DNA from: Actinomycetota bacterium
GTDB taxonomy: Bacteria; Actinomycetota; Thermoleophilia; Solirubrobacterales; Thermoleophilaceae
Direction: 5' to 3'
Length of the DNA stretch: 5,366 bases
Assembly (NCBI GenBank): GCA_005883295.1
Contig: VAWV01000241.1
Location: 1-5,366, forward strand
Part shown: positions 1-5,366 of the stretch, in pieces
Layout: each line of letters opens with the position of its first letter
Numbering within the stretch: position 1 is the stretch's first letter
Position numbers and translations under genes: made by a program
The notes under the pieces: generated by a model
The model's database searches: none
Seen by the model: only the letters and a program-made list of their open reading frames with translations
Told to the model about the DNA's origin: nothing

Positions 1-363
1 CTCGATGCGCCAGCGGCCCTCATCCTCGTCCCACGCTGCCTTGGTCACCTCGTGGTTCAGGCGGATGTGGGGGCGGACGCCGAACTCGTCGGCGCACCAG
101 CGCAGGTAGTCCCAGATCTCTTTCTGCGGCGAGTAGGTCTGGCTCCACTCCGGGTTCGGTGCGAAGGAGAACGAGTAGAGGTGCGACGGGACGTCGCAGG
201 CGCAGCCGGGATAGGTGTTGTAGTGCCAGGTGCCGCCCACCTCGGCGGCGCGCTCGAGGACCACGAAGTCGTGATGCCCCTGCTGGCGGAGGCGGATGGC
301 CATGCCGAGGCCCGAGAACCCGCTGCCCAGGATTGCGACGTCGACGTGCTGGTTTTCGTTCAT
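1..363 (-). CDS. Flavin-containing / Baeyer-Villiger-type monooxygenase, N-terminal part (runs off left edge)
   Basis: The first 121 codons of an FAD- and NADPH-dependent monooxygenase are present; the C-terminal part lies beyond the window. Seen: an N-terminal Rossmann dinucleotide fold with GSGFSG at residues 13-18, an acidic residue closing the second beta strand (VVLER, E37) that would bind the FAD ribose, GGTW at 43-46, and YPGCACDVPSHLYSFSF at 51-67. The GGTW plus YPG..CDVPSHLYS combination is characteristic of class B flavoprotein monooxygenases, which oxygenate ketones to esters or lactones or oxidise heteroatoms. The Baeyer-Villiger fingerprint FxGxxxHxxxWP would lie further downstream, so the exact subclass and substrate cannot be set. 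The ATG at 363-361 is preceded by GGGAG six bases upstream (complement of 370-374), which supports this start. The gene is divergent from a TetR regulator across 77 bp, a common arrangement for inducible monooxygenases, so local repression is likely (inferred). Confidence 0.88.
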   Translation of the reverse strand, partial: MNENQHVDVAILGSGFSGLGMAIRLRQQGHHDFVVLERAAEVGGTWHYNTYPGCACDVPSHLYSFSFAPNPEWSQTYSPQKEIWDYLRWCADEFGVRPHIRLNHEVTKAAWDEDEGRWRIE

Positions 364-400
364 GTGCGGCTCCCACTCACTCGGTTACGGGGTCGGAAGC

Positions 401-428
401 TACATATCCGTAACTTACGGTACTGTAA
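401..428. promoter_or_regulatory. Candidate operator/promoter between monooxygenase and tetR
   Basis: Two palindromes share an arm in the divergent intergenic region. CCGTAA-C-TTACGG (408-420) is a perfect 6-bp inverted repeat with a one-base spacer. TTACGGTACTGTAA (415-428) is a 14-bp palindrome with a single mismatched pair. This is the size and AT-containing character of TetR-family operators, and it stands out from the GC-rich surroundings. On the minus strand, TTACAG (428-423) and TATGTA (406-401) are 16 bp apart and could be weak -35 and -10 boxes for the monooxygenase, which would put the palindromes inside the promoter. Another TTACGG occurs at 384-389. The operator assignment is inferred from position and symmetry. 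Confidence 0.55.
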
Positions 429-440
429 CATGGATCACTC

Positions 441-978
441 ATGGGTGTGGAGCAGGCAGCCAAGCCGGGCCGGATGTCCGCTGAGGAGCGCCGAGGGCAG
501 CTTCTGGATGTGACCAAGTCGATCGTCGAGCGCCGGGGGTTCCACGCGGTGTCGATCGAGGCGGTGGCGCGCGAGGCCGGCGTGAGCCGGCCGATCGTGT
601 ACGGGCACTTCAAGGACCTGCCCGGCCTCCTCGAGGCGCTGGTGGAGCGCGAGGGCGCGCGGGCGCTGGCGCAGCTGGCCACCGTCCTTCCGAGCGACCT
701 CCGCCGCGGTGACCCTCGGGACAGCCTTCTGGGCGCCCTGCGCGGCTACCTGAGCGCGGCCCAGGCCGACCCGGTCACCTGGAGGCTCGTGCTGATGCCG
801 CCGGAGGGGGCGCCCGGCGTGCTCCGCGAGCAGATCGCGCGCGGGCGCGGCGCGGTGCTGGCACAGCTGCTTCGCCGACGAGGCGGTCCGGCTGGTGCTC
901 ACCGACCCCGAGCACTACCCGCCCGAGCGGATCCTGAGCCACACCGCCTGGATCCTGGGCGAGCTCGAGTCGCGCTAG
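441..978 (+). CDS. TetR/AcrR-family transcriptional regulator, apparently frameshifted
   Basis: This is a DNA-binding repressor of the TetR family, probably acting on the adjacent monooxygenase promoter. Residues 13-60 form the N-terminal DNA-binding domain: SAEERRGQLLDVTKSIVERR, then the helix-turn-helix AVAREAGVSRPIVYGHF (41-57). Residues 60-143 are the start of the helical ligand domain. The frame set by ATG 441 then turns into Arg/Pro/Ala-rich low-complexity sequence and would run to 1106, overlapping the convergent gene by about 114 bases. Shifting frame at about 867-870 gives CFADEAVRLVLTDPEHYPPE and onward to TAG at 976-978, which reads like a normal TetR C-terminus (LTDPEHYPPERIL). 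The spliced product would be about 179 residues and appears to lack roughly 15 residues at the join compared with relatives I recall, so a small deletion rather than a single-base slip is possible. No clear Shine-Dalgarno precedes ATG 441; ATG 474 is an alternative start. The DNA-binding half is certain to family; the function of the whole protein is doubtful. Confidence 0.8.
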
Positions 979-992
979 GCCCGGGCACGACG

Positions 993-1574
993 TCAGGGCG
1001 TGGCGCTCGCGCAGACGACCCAGACGTCGAGCAAGTGTGTAGTCGTCGAGCTGGAGTTGCTTGCAGTCACGTCCCACGCGGAGCCATCCGCCGCCGGCTG
1101 AGATGACGTGACCGTGATGTCGCTTGGGTAATTCGTGAGACCTCCGCTGAACGCCTTGGTTCCCTGAGGGCAGCTTTGGGACCCGGAGTTCGAGTCGTTG
1201 GGGGCCACCGAGAAGGTGAACGTGCCGCCCTGGCTTACCGCGGACCTGACCTGATAGCGGCTGACTGCGGCTGCGGTTGCGTTGTCCGCCTGTGCGGCAT
1301 GGCTTGCGTTCGTTGCGAGACTCGCCTTGGGCACGGTGCCGAGCTTTGTCAGGTTGATCTGCGCTCCGGTGAGCGAATGGCTCGCAACGTCCCGTGCCGT
1401 GACCGCGCTGGTGGCGAGCTTGGGCGTGGTGACCGCACCATTCTTCAGCTGCTTGGTGCCGACGCTGCCGTTGGGCAGCGTCGCCGCCGCGTACGCGCCG
1501 CCGCCGAGCGCGACGGAGAGGGCGAGGTAGGCCACGACGGTGGCGTGGTTGGGTCGCGTGGGAAACCGAGGCAT
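993..1574 (-). CDS. Exported hypothetical protein with NGxVxxxxL-type repeats (Thermoleophilia-type surface protein)
   Basis: A 193-residue protein of unknown function. Residues 1-10 are basic and 11-30 form a hydrophobic segment (ATVVAYLALSVALGGGAYAA) ending in small residues, as in a signal peptide or N-terminal anchor. Residues 34-80 hold imperfect ~10-residue repeats (NGSVGTKQLK, NGAVTTPKLA, TSAVTARDVA, SHSLTGAQIN). Residues 81-105 are Ala/Asn/Thr-rich (SLATNASHAAQADNATAAAV). The C-terminal ~85 residues are Ser/Thr/Gly-rich with predicted strand character and two cysteines (135, 188) that could form a disulfide. Small proteins with this N-terminus occur in many copies in Thermoleophilia genomes; no activity is known to me. 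The start is secure: AAGGAGGA lies six bases upstream of the ATG (complement of 1581-1588). It converges on the tetR gene with only 14 bp between stops and is divergent from a broken paralogue at 1701. A surface or extracellular location is inferred. Confidence 0.82.
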   Translation of the reverse strand: MPRFPTRPNHATVVAYLALSVALGGGAYAAATLPNGSVGTKQLKNGAVTTPKLATSAVTARDVASHSLTGAQINLTKLGTVPKASLATNASHAAQADNATAAAVSRYQVRSAVSQGGTFTFSVAPNDSNSGSQSCPQGTKAFSGGLTNYPSDITVTSSQPAADGSAWDVTASNSSSTTTHLLDVWVVCASATP

Positions 1575-1580
1575 CGCGAG

Positions 1581-1588
1581 TCCTCCTT
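1581..1588 (-). promoter_or_regulatory. Strong Shine-Dalgarno of the exported protein gene
   Basis: The minus strand reads AAGGAGGA followed by CTCGCG and the ATG at 1574-1572. This near-perfect anti-16S match with six-base spacing fixes the start, and contrasts with the absence of such sites before the ligase and polymerase genes. Confidence 0.85.
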
Positions 1589-1700
1589 AACGGCCTGGGG
1601 TCCCTCCCCGGTCCGACGCTACACCAGGTTCCGTTCGTCCGCCACCGGGCGGTGCACGGTCCTGGCTGGGCGGGGGCACAGGCTGTAAGTAGGACCTCAA

Positions 1701-1796
1701 GTGCTTGCTCGTTTCCGACCCCGCCTGACGATCGAGAACGTCATGTCGGTCGTCGCCCTTGATCTGGCCCTGGGCCGCGGCGCCTACGCGGTAACC
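1701..1796 (+). pseudogene. 5' remnant of a second exported protein gene of the same family
   Basis: From GTG 1701 the frame reads VLARFRPRLTIENVMSVVAL followed by DLALGRGAYAV: a basic start, then a hydrophobic segment ending in GAYA. The intact neighbour at 993-1574 has the matching pattern VVAYLALSVALGGGAYAA, and the family typically begins like this. AGGA at 1691-1694, six bases ahead of the GTG, is a plausible ribosome-binding site. Similarity stops at about codon 31 (1793). The frame then goes Arg-rich through the 3' end of the polymerase gene on the other strand and stops at 1883, with none of the expected NGSVGTKQL repeats. I read it as the first part of a gene cut by the event that placed the ligD block here. 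Family assignment comes from the short N-terminus only. Confidence 0.62.
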
Positions 1797-2679
1797 GCTC
1801 TGGCCGCGGCAGCGCGCGGGCGCTTCCGCGGAAACGCCGCCACGGGTCGTCGTCGGCGTCGAGGCGATCGCCGATCGTCTTGATCGTCCAGCGGTCCGGG
1901 CGGAGCTTGCGGTCGCCCAGCTCCTCCCAGTGGAGCGGGGTCGCCACAGGCGCGGTGGGGCGAGGGCGGACCGCGTACGGCGCCACCGCGTGCTGCGCGT
2001 ACGCGTTGCGGCCGACGTCGATGAAGATGCGCTCGTTGCGCTTGGCCTTGCGGACCTCGGTGGTGAGCCGGCGCGGGTCGCGGTCCGCCAGCGCGCCGCT
2101 CACTGTCCGAGCGAACGCGTGCACCTCCTCGTAGTCCCGGCCGCGGCGGATCGGGACGACCACGTGCAGGCCGCGTGATCCGGTGGTCATCGCGAACGGC
2201 TGGAGGCCGAGGTCGCGGAGGATGTCGCCGAGCGTGCGCGCCGCCGCGCGCACGTCGGCGAAGCGCGTCCCGGCAGGGTCCAGGTCGAACACGATCCGGT
2301 CCGGCTCGCGTGGGCGGTCGGCGCGGCTCGTCCAGATGTGCGGGGTCACGCAGTTCTGGTTGGCCAGGTACACGAGCGTTGCCGCGTCGTTGGCGAGCAC
2401 GTGCGTGAGCGATCCGCCCCGCTTCGGCACCGTCACCCGCTGGATCCAGTCCGGGAAGTGCCGGGGCACGTCCTTTGCGAAGAAGCCCGGGCCATCCACG
2501 CCCTCCGGGAACGAATGCATGGCGACCGGGTGATCCCGCACCAGCGGGACCATCGCCGGGGCGACGCGCTCGTAGTGGCGGGCCAGGTCGAGCTTCGAGA
2601 GACCGGCCCTGGGGAACATCGCCTTGTCGGGATGCGAGATCTCGATCTGGCGCCGGCCGGCCCGGATCGTCTCGGTCAC
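1741..2679 (-). CDS. ligD: LigD-type NHEJ polymerase/primase (POL domain), stand-alone, with foreign C-terminal tail
   Basis: A 312-residue stand-alone version of the LigD polymerase domain, an archaeo-eukaryotic primase-type enzyme that adds ribo- or deoxyribonucleotides at broken DNA ends during bacterial non-homologous end joining. Seen in order: ISHPDKAMFP (14-23), MHSFPEG..GPGFFAKD (54-70), DDAATLVYLANQ-like NDAATLVYLANQ (97-108), the metal-binding FDLDP (131-135), TTGSRGLHVVVP (165-176), and the third acidic position in IFIDVGRNAYAQ (D221), followed by VAPYAVRPRP.APVATPL. The catalytic set appears complete. GTG 2679 is chosen because it begins right before the domain and overlaps the ligase stop as GTGA; an in-frame extension to 2820 is just the antisense of ligase. 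Family proteins normally end near DPWRRFRGSARAL (278-290, to ~1810); the last 20 or so residues are Arg/Pro-rich read-through of the antisense of the broken gene at 1701, so the native stop codon seems lost. Activity of the core is likely retained. Confidence 0.9.
   Translation of the reverse strand: MTETIRAGRRQIEISHPDKAMFPRAGLSKLDLARHYERVAPAMVPLVRDHPVAMHSFPEGVDGPGFFAKDVPRHFPDWIQRVTVPKRGGSLTHVLANDAATLVYLANQNCVTPHIWTSRADRPREPDRIVFDLDPAGTRFADVRAAARTLGDILRDLGLQPFAMTTGSRGLHVVVPIRRGRDYEEVHAFARTVSGALADRDPRRLTTEVRKAKRNERIFIDVGRNAYAQHAVAPYAVRPRPTAPVATPLHWEELGDRKLRPDRWTIKTIGDRLDADDDPWRRFRGSARALPRPERLPRRRRGPGPDQGRRPT
2676..2679 (-). other. GTGA stop/start overlap, ligase to polymerase
   Basis: The polymerase GTG (2679-2677) and the ligase TGA (2678-2676) share two bases within a four-base overlap. 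No Shine-Dalgarno is visible upstream of the polymerase start, so translation is probably coupled by reinitiation (inferred). Confidence 0.85.
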
Positions 2680-3656
2680 GAGGCCGCGGCCGCTCGCTCG
2701 CGCACAACCTCGCGCGCGTCCTTGTCGTCGCGCAGGCCCAGGAAGCGCGGGTGGCGGAGCCGCCCGTCGCGGGTCCACTCGCTGAAGCCCACCTGCACGA
2801 CCAGCTTGGGCTCGACCCATGTCACGTCCCGGCCACGCAGGTCGGCCTCGACGAAGGGCGACCGTTCGCGCCGCAGCGGCCGCAGGCGGCGCGAGAGGTC
2901 GCGGAGCGTCTCACGGTCGAACCCGGTCCCGACCTTGCCCGCGTAGCGCAGCCGCCCGTCCTCGAAGTACCCGACGAGCAGCGCGCCGAGCTCCACGCGC
3001 GAGCCCTTCGGGGCGGTGAAGCCGCCCACCACCAGCTCCTGCTCCGCCGAGCACTTGAACTTGAGCCAGTCGCGTGAGCGCTCACTCGTGTACGTGCTGT
3101 CGGCGCGCTTCGCGATCAGCCCTTCCCAGCCCTTGCGGCACGCCTCGCGGTAGAGGGCCTCGCCATCGCGGTTGCGGTACGGGGTGAGGCGGACCGGTCC
3201 CACGAAGTCGAGCGCACGGCGCAGCAACCGCTTGCGGGCGCGCAGCGGCAGCCCGCGGATGTCGTGCCCCTCCAGGTGCATCATGTCGAAGACGTAGAGG
3301 AAGACCGCGACTCGCTCACGGCCGCGGCGCGCCAGCTTGGCAAAGCTCGTGCGCGAGCCCTCGAAGGCGACCACCTCGCCATCCACGACGACGTCGTCCG
3401 CGCGGTCGCGCTCGAGCGCCGCCGCGACCTCGGGATAGCGCCCGTTCAGGCTCAGGTCGTTCCGAGACAGGAGCCGCACCGCCCCGTTCGACTTGATCGC
3501 AATGCACCGGATCCCGTCCAGCTTGCGCTCGAAGACCCACGCGGGGTCGGAGAAGCGCTCGTCGGTGAGCACGGCCTTCATCGGCTCGACGAAACGCGGT
3601 GTCGGGGCGGGTCGGATCTGCCGTCGCTCGCCCGGCGTGAGGTCCGCGAGGCTCAC
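2676..3656 (-). CDS. ligD: ATP-dependent DNA ligase (LigD LIG domain), stand-alone
   Basis: A 326-residue ATP-dependent DNA ligase matching the ligase domain of LigD, which seals double-strand breaks held by Ku. The nucleotidyltransferase domain has motif I ERKLDGIR (43-50) with K45 as the adenylated lysine, DGEVVAF (92-98) in the motif III region, FDMMHLEG (123-130), motif IV EGLIAKRAD (178-186) and motif V WLKFKC (197-202) with two conserved lysines. The OB-fold domain follows from ~205 (ELVVGGFTAPKGSR, LRYAGKVGTGF, WVEPKLVVQVGFSEWT, LRHPRFLGLRDDK). All active-site motifs look intact, and length suits a domain-sized enzyme. GTG 3656 starts just before the domain and overlaps the preceding phosphoesterase stop as GTGA; a frame open further upstream to 4070 is antisense-like and Arg-rich, not protein-like. 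The gene is the middle of a three-gene phosphoesterase-ligase-polymerase run. In Pseudomonas the same order exists as one polypeptide; here the domains are separate genes. Confidence 0.93.
   Translation of the reverse strand: MSLADLTPGERRQIRPAPTPRFVEPMKAVLTDERFSDPAWVFERKLDGIRCIAIKSNGAVRLLSRNDLSLNGRYPEVAAALERDRADDVVVDGEVVAFEGSRTSFAKLARRGRERVAVFLYVFDMMHLEGHDIRGLPLRARKRLLRRALDFVGPVRLTPYRNRDGEALYREACRKGWEGLIAKRADSTYTSERSRDWLKFKCSAEQELVVGGFTAPKGSRVELGALLVGYFEDGRLRYAGKVGTGFDRETLRDLSRRLRPLRRERSPFVEADLRGRDVTWVEPKLVVQVGFSEWTRDGRLRHPRFLGLRDDKDAREVVRERAAAAS
3653..3656 (-). other. GTGA stop/start overlap, phosphoesterase to ligase
   Basis: The ligase GTG (3656-3654) overlaps the upstream TGA (3655-3653). 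It is the same four-base arrangement as at 2676-2679. A GAGGAG lies about 17 bases upstream, too far to be a standard site, so coupling to upstream translation is expected. In the present arrangement this ties ligase and polymerase expression to the fused upstream gene. Confidence 0.85.
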
Positions 3657-5366
3657 CCGGTCTTCGCGGCCATCTCCTCGAGCGTCTTGCCGCTGAGCAC
3701 CGATTCGGGCTGGCTGCTCACCGGCCGGCGGCGGGCATCCGCCTCGGAGTCGCGGCGCTTGATGAGGAGCCACTGCGGCTTGGCGCCCGCCCTGGTCCGG
3801 GTGAGGGCGTAGCCGCCGCGAATCTTGTGCCCCTCGAGCCAGACGGACGCGTGCCCTTCGCGCAGCGCCCGGCCGAGCGGGACCTCCTTGCCGTCGCGCT
3901 CGGTGATGTTGCGGTAGGGCCCGGTGTCCCAGACGATCACCGCGCCGGCGCCGTAGCTGCCCTCCTCGATCAAGCCCTCGAAGGACGCGTAAGCGAGCTG
4001 ATGGTCCTCCACCTCCACCGCGAGCCGCTTGTCGCGGGGATCCGTCGAGGGGCCCTTCGGGACGGCCCACGATTTCAGCACGCCGTCCACCTCAAGCCTG
4101 AAGTCGTAGTGCACGGTGGTCGCCGACGGCCCGCAGATCCTCACGTGGATGCGCTGCGACGACCGCGCCGCCCACGAGAAGCGCGCGCGGAGCACGCGCG
4201 CGTCGAGCGAGGAGATCCAACCCGGCTCGATGCCCACGTGAGCCGTGGGCTTGGAGGTGACGGTGGTGCCGCCGCTCGCGACCATGCCGTGCCCCGAGTG
4301 GCTGCCGGAGTCGCGTAGGAACACGGAGTACTCGGCGTGATCGCCGCGGCGCACCGGGAAGCTCACGTCCACGCCGCAGTCGACCGGCCGGTAGCGCACG
4401 TCACCCGACCGCCTGATCCCGGGCGAGCCCCAGAGCGTGCGGTAGCTCCCGAGTGCCTGCAGACCGTCGTGCCCGTGAGCCTTGATCAGGCTTGCGGCGA
4501 ACCCGGCGCCGCCGCTCCCGTTCCGCAGCACGGGCCCGGCGCTGTCGGGTGCGTGCGGCGGGTACGGCGGGCGCCGGGAGACGAGGTCCACCCAGCTGCC
4601 GTCGGGGAGCCGTCGCTTGAGCGCCACGACCCCCGCGTCGTAGCGGATGTCGTCCGGACGCCGGTCGCTCGGCTTGCCGCGCACGGCCAGCCACACGCCC
4701 CCCACGCGCTGGGTGGCGAGCAGGGAGTCGCCCCGCCCCAGCACCGAGGCGCCGCCCGAGTCGGAGCGGATCCTGTCCGGGCCGGGGCCGGGGTGGAACC
4801 CCGCGTCGGCGAGGAAGTCGAGGTACATGAGCGCGAGGCCGCCGAAGGGCGTCTGGCCGCCGCCCCCCTCCATGATCGACCGGGTGCGCTTGATGCTCTG
4901 CCTGGCCACCGGCAGGATGTAGATCCCGGCGGGGCCCCCCAGGTGGACGTCGCGAATCCGCTCGAGGGCCCGGCGGGCGATCGACTCGTAGCGGGCGCGC
5001 CGGCTGATGGGCGTGCCGGGCAGCCGTTCGGCCTGGCGCGCCCCGTAGGCGGTGGCCGCCAGCGTCCAGGCCTCCTCCTGGTTGCGCCCGAAGTAGCTCA
5101 TGTCGCCGTCCGGCGCGGTCAGCCGCCAGGACGCCTCGAGCGCACGCTTCAGCGTCGTGGCCGCGGCGCCGCCCGCGCTCCCGCCGAGCATCGCCATCGT
5201 CCGCGCGTACAGCCCGATCGAGAGACCCTGGTACGCCAGCGGATCGTCCGGGGGATCCGAGAAGAGCACCGTCCGGTCGCCTCCGGAGGAGACCACCGAG
5301 CTCTCGAACAGGCGCGGCACGCCGCTCTGGATGAAGCGCCTTGTATAGGCGTACGTCTTCCCGCGC
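3653..5366 (-). CDS. Chimeric ORF: polysaccharide-lyase-like protein fused to truncated LigD 3'-phosphoesterase domain (5' end beyond window)
   Basis: One open frame from the right edge to TGA 3655-3653 with two unrelated halves; numbering is from the GTG at 5320, but the frame stays open to 5366 (RGKTYAYTRRFIQSG precedes it), so the true start is outside. Residues 1-~398 form a hypothetical protein. Helical repeats with SYFGRNQEEAWTLAATAYGA (75-94) and FGGLALMYLDFLADAGF are followed by a strand-rich part (VWLAVRG, DIRYDAGVVALKRRLPDGSW, AEYSVFLRD). This recalls alpha-toroid plus beta-sandwich polysaccharide lyases such as heparinase-like proteins (family guess, low confidence). From residue ~400 it is unmistakably the LigD phosphoesterase domain, which trims 3' ends: HYDFRLEVDGVLKSWAVPKG (404-423), VEVEDHQLAYASFEG (435-449), SYGAGAVIVWD (455-465), WLLIKRRD (517-524), SVLSGKTLEEMAA. 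H404, D406, R408, H440 and Y444 match the HxDxR and EDHxxxY active-site positions, but the preceding stretch with the first conserved histidine (FVxQxHDAT) is missing. The phosphoesterase is therefore probably inactive or badly impaired. Confidence 0.8.
   Translation of the reverse strand, partial: RGKTYAYTRRFIQSGVPRLFESSVVSSGGDRTVLFSDPPDDPLAYQGLSIGLYARTMAMLGGSAGGAAATTLKRALEASWRLTAPDGDMSYFGRNQEEAWTLAATAYGARQAERLPGTPISRRARYESIARRALERIRDVHLGGPAGIYILPVARQSIKRTRSIMEGGGGQTPFGGLALMYLDFLADAGFHPGPGPDRIRSDSGGASVLGRGDSLLATQRVGGVWLAVRGKPSDRRPDDIRYDAGVVALKRRLPDGSWVDLVSRRPPYPPHAPDSAGPVLRNGSGGAGFAASLIKAHGHDGLQALGSYRTLWGSPGIRRSGDVRYRPVDCGVDVSFPVRRGDHAEYSVFLRDSGSHSGHGMVASGGTTVTSKPTAHVGIEPGWISSLDARVLRARFSWAARSSQRIHVRICGPSATTVHYDFRLEVDGVLKSWAVPKGPSTDPRDKRLAVEVEDHQLAYASFEGLIEEGSYGAGAVIVWDTGPYRNITERDGKEVPLGRALREGHASVWLEGHKIRGGYALTRTRAGAKPQWLLIKRRDSEADARRRPVSSQPESVLSGKTLEEMAAKTG
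4118..4130. other. Fusion junction between polysaccharide-lyase-like ORF and ligD phosphoesterase
   Basis: Reading on the minus strand, the protein goes VRICGPS then ATTVHYDFRLE. Everything after residue ~400 (codon 4123-4121) matches the phosphoesterase family, while the usual preceding residues (FVxQxHD) are absent and replaced by strand-type sequence of the other protein. The match resumes exactly at ATT of the expected HDATTLHYDFRLE, so the breakpoint lies within a few codons. The join keeps frame. No repeat or insertion-sequence end is visible at the breakpoint. Confidence 0.65.

Noticed and set aside
979..992. Search for a terminator between the convergent tetR and exported-protein genes
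   Set aside because: Only 14 bp with a CCCGGG and no stem-loop plus U-tract; nothing supportable.
979..1106. Extension of the TetR reading frame to 1106
   Set aside because: The sequence after residue 143 is Arg/Pro/Ala-rich, overlaps the well-supported convergent gene and does not resemble TetR C-termini; the other frame does.
1639..1654. Short hairpin or palindrome (CCGCC-ACCG-GGCGG, also CACCG-GG-CGGTG) in the 1575-1700 gap
   Set aside because: Only 5-bp arms, no T-tract, GC-rich background; too weak for a terminator or operator call, although it sits between divergent starts.
1784..2707. Long minus-strand frame overlapping the polymerase
   Set aside because: It is composed almost entirely of R, P, G and A, a typical shadow of the GC-rich polymerase gene, with no family motif.
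2175..3812. Several plus-strand open frames opposite the ligD genes
   Set aside because: They are antisense shadows of clear enzyme genes, with low-complexity Arg-rich products and no ribosome-binding sites.
3657..4070. N-terminal extension of the ligase frame up to 4070
   Set aside because: It is antisense or out-of-frame to the phosphoesterase coding sequence, glycine/arginine-rich, and the domain begins right after GTG 3656.
4180..4207. GC-only inverted repeat (CGCGCG arms around GGAGCA)
   Set aside because: It lies inside coding sequence in a GC-rich genome and is explained by Arg/Ala codons.
1..5366. tRNA, rRNA, CRISPR arrays, insertion sequences, ku gene
   Set aside because: None recognised by reading both strands; no spaced repeats, transposase motifs or terminal inverted repeats were seen, and no Ku-like protein is encoded here.

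Overview
The window is GC-rich with dense, mostly leaderless-looking or tightly coupled genes. Its protein types point to a high-GC actinobacterium, most likely class Thermoleophilia (Solirubrobacterales or relatives). This rests on the small secreted protein at 993-1574, whose N-terminus and NGSVGTKQLKNGAVTT-type repeats are typical of that class, and on the actinobacterial style of the NHEJ genes. The taxon is an inference from protein style, not from a marker gene.

Layout. (1) Positions 1-440: the N-terminal third of a flavin-containing or Baeyer-Villiger type monooxygenase (minus strand, running off the left edge), divergent from a TetR-family regulator. The 77-bp gap between them carries overlapping palindromes that look like the regulator's operator. 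(2) Positions 441-978: the TetR gene. Its reading frame appears to shift near 867-870, and sequence seems to be missing at that point. (3) Positions 993-1574: an exported hypothetical protein on the minus strand with a strong Shine-Dalgarno. (4) Positions 1701-~1800: the first ~31 codons of a second gene of the same family on the plus strand, cut off abruptly. (5) Positions ~1800-4123: bacterial non-homologous end-joining functions, corresponding to the three domains of LigD but encoded as separate genes in the order phosphoesterase, ligase, polymerase, joined by two identical GTGA stop/start overlaps. (6) Positions ~4124-5366: a large protein, open at the right edge, resembling an alpha-toroid plus beta-sandwich polysaccharide-lyase-like protein. 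It is fused in frame to the truncated LigD phosphoesterase domain.

How it fits together. Ligase and polymerase look catalytically intact and would work together in end joining, normally with Ku, which is not in this window. The phosphoesterase domain has lost its N-terminus, including the first conserved catalytic histidine. The ligD block is abnormal at both ends: the polymerase 3' end runs directly into the broken secreted-protein gene, and the phosphoesterase 5' end is spliced to an unrelated gene. The main result is therefore a ~2.3-kb ligD block with broken gene junctions on both sides. That is either a real recombination or insertion event, or a chimeric assembly; the sequence alone cannot decide.
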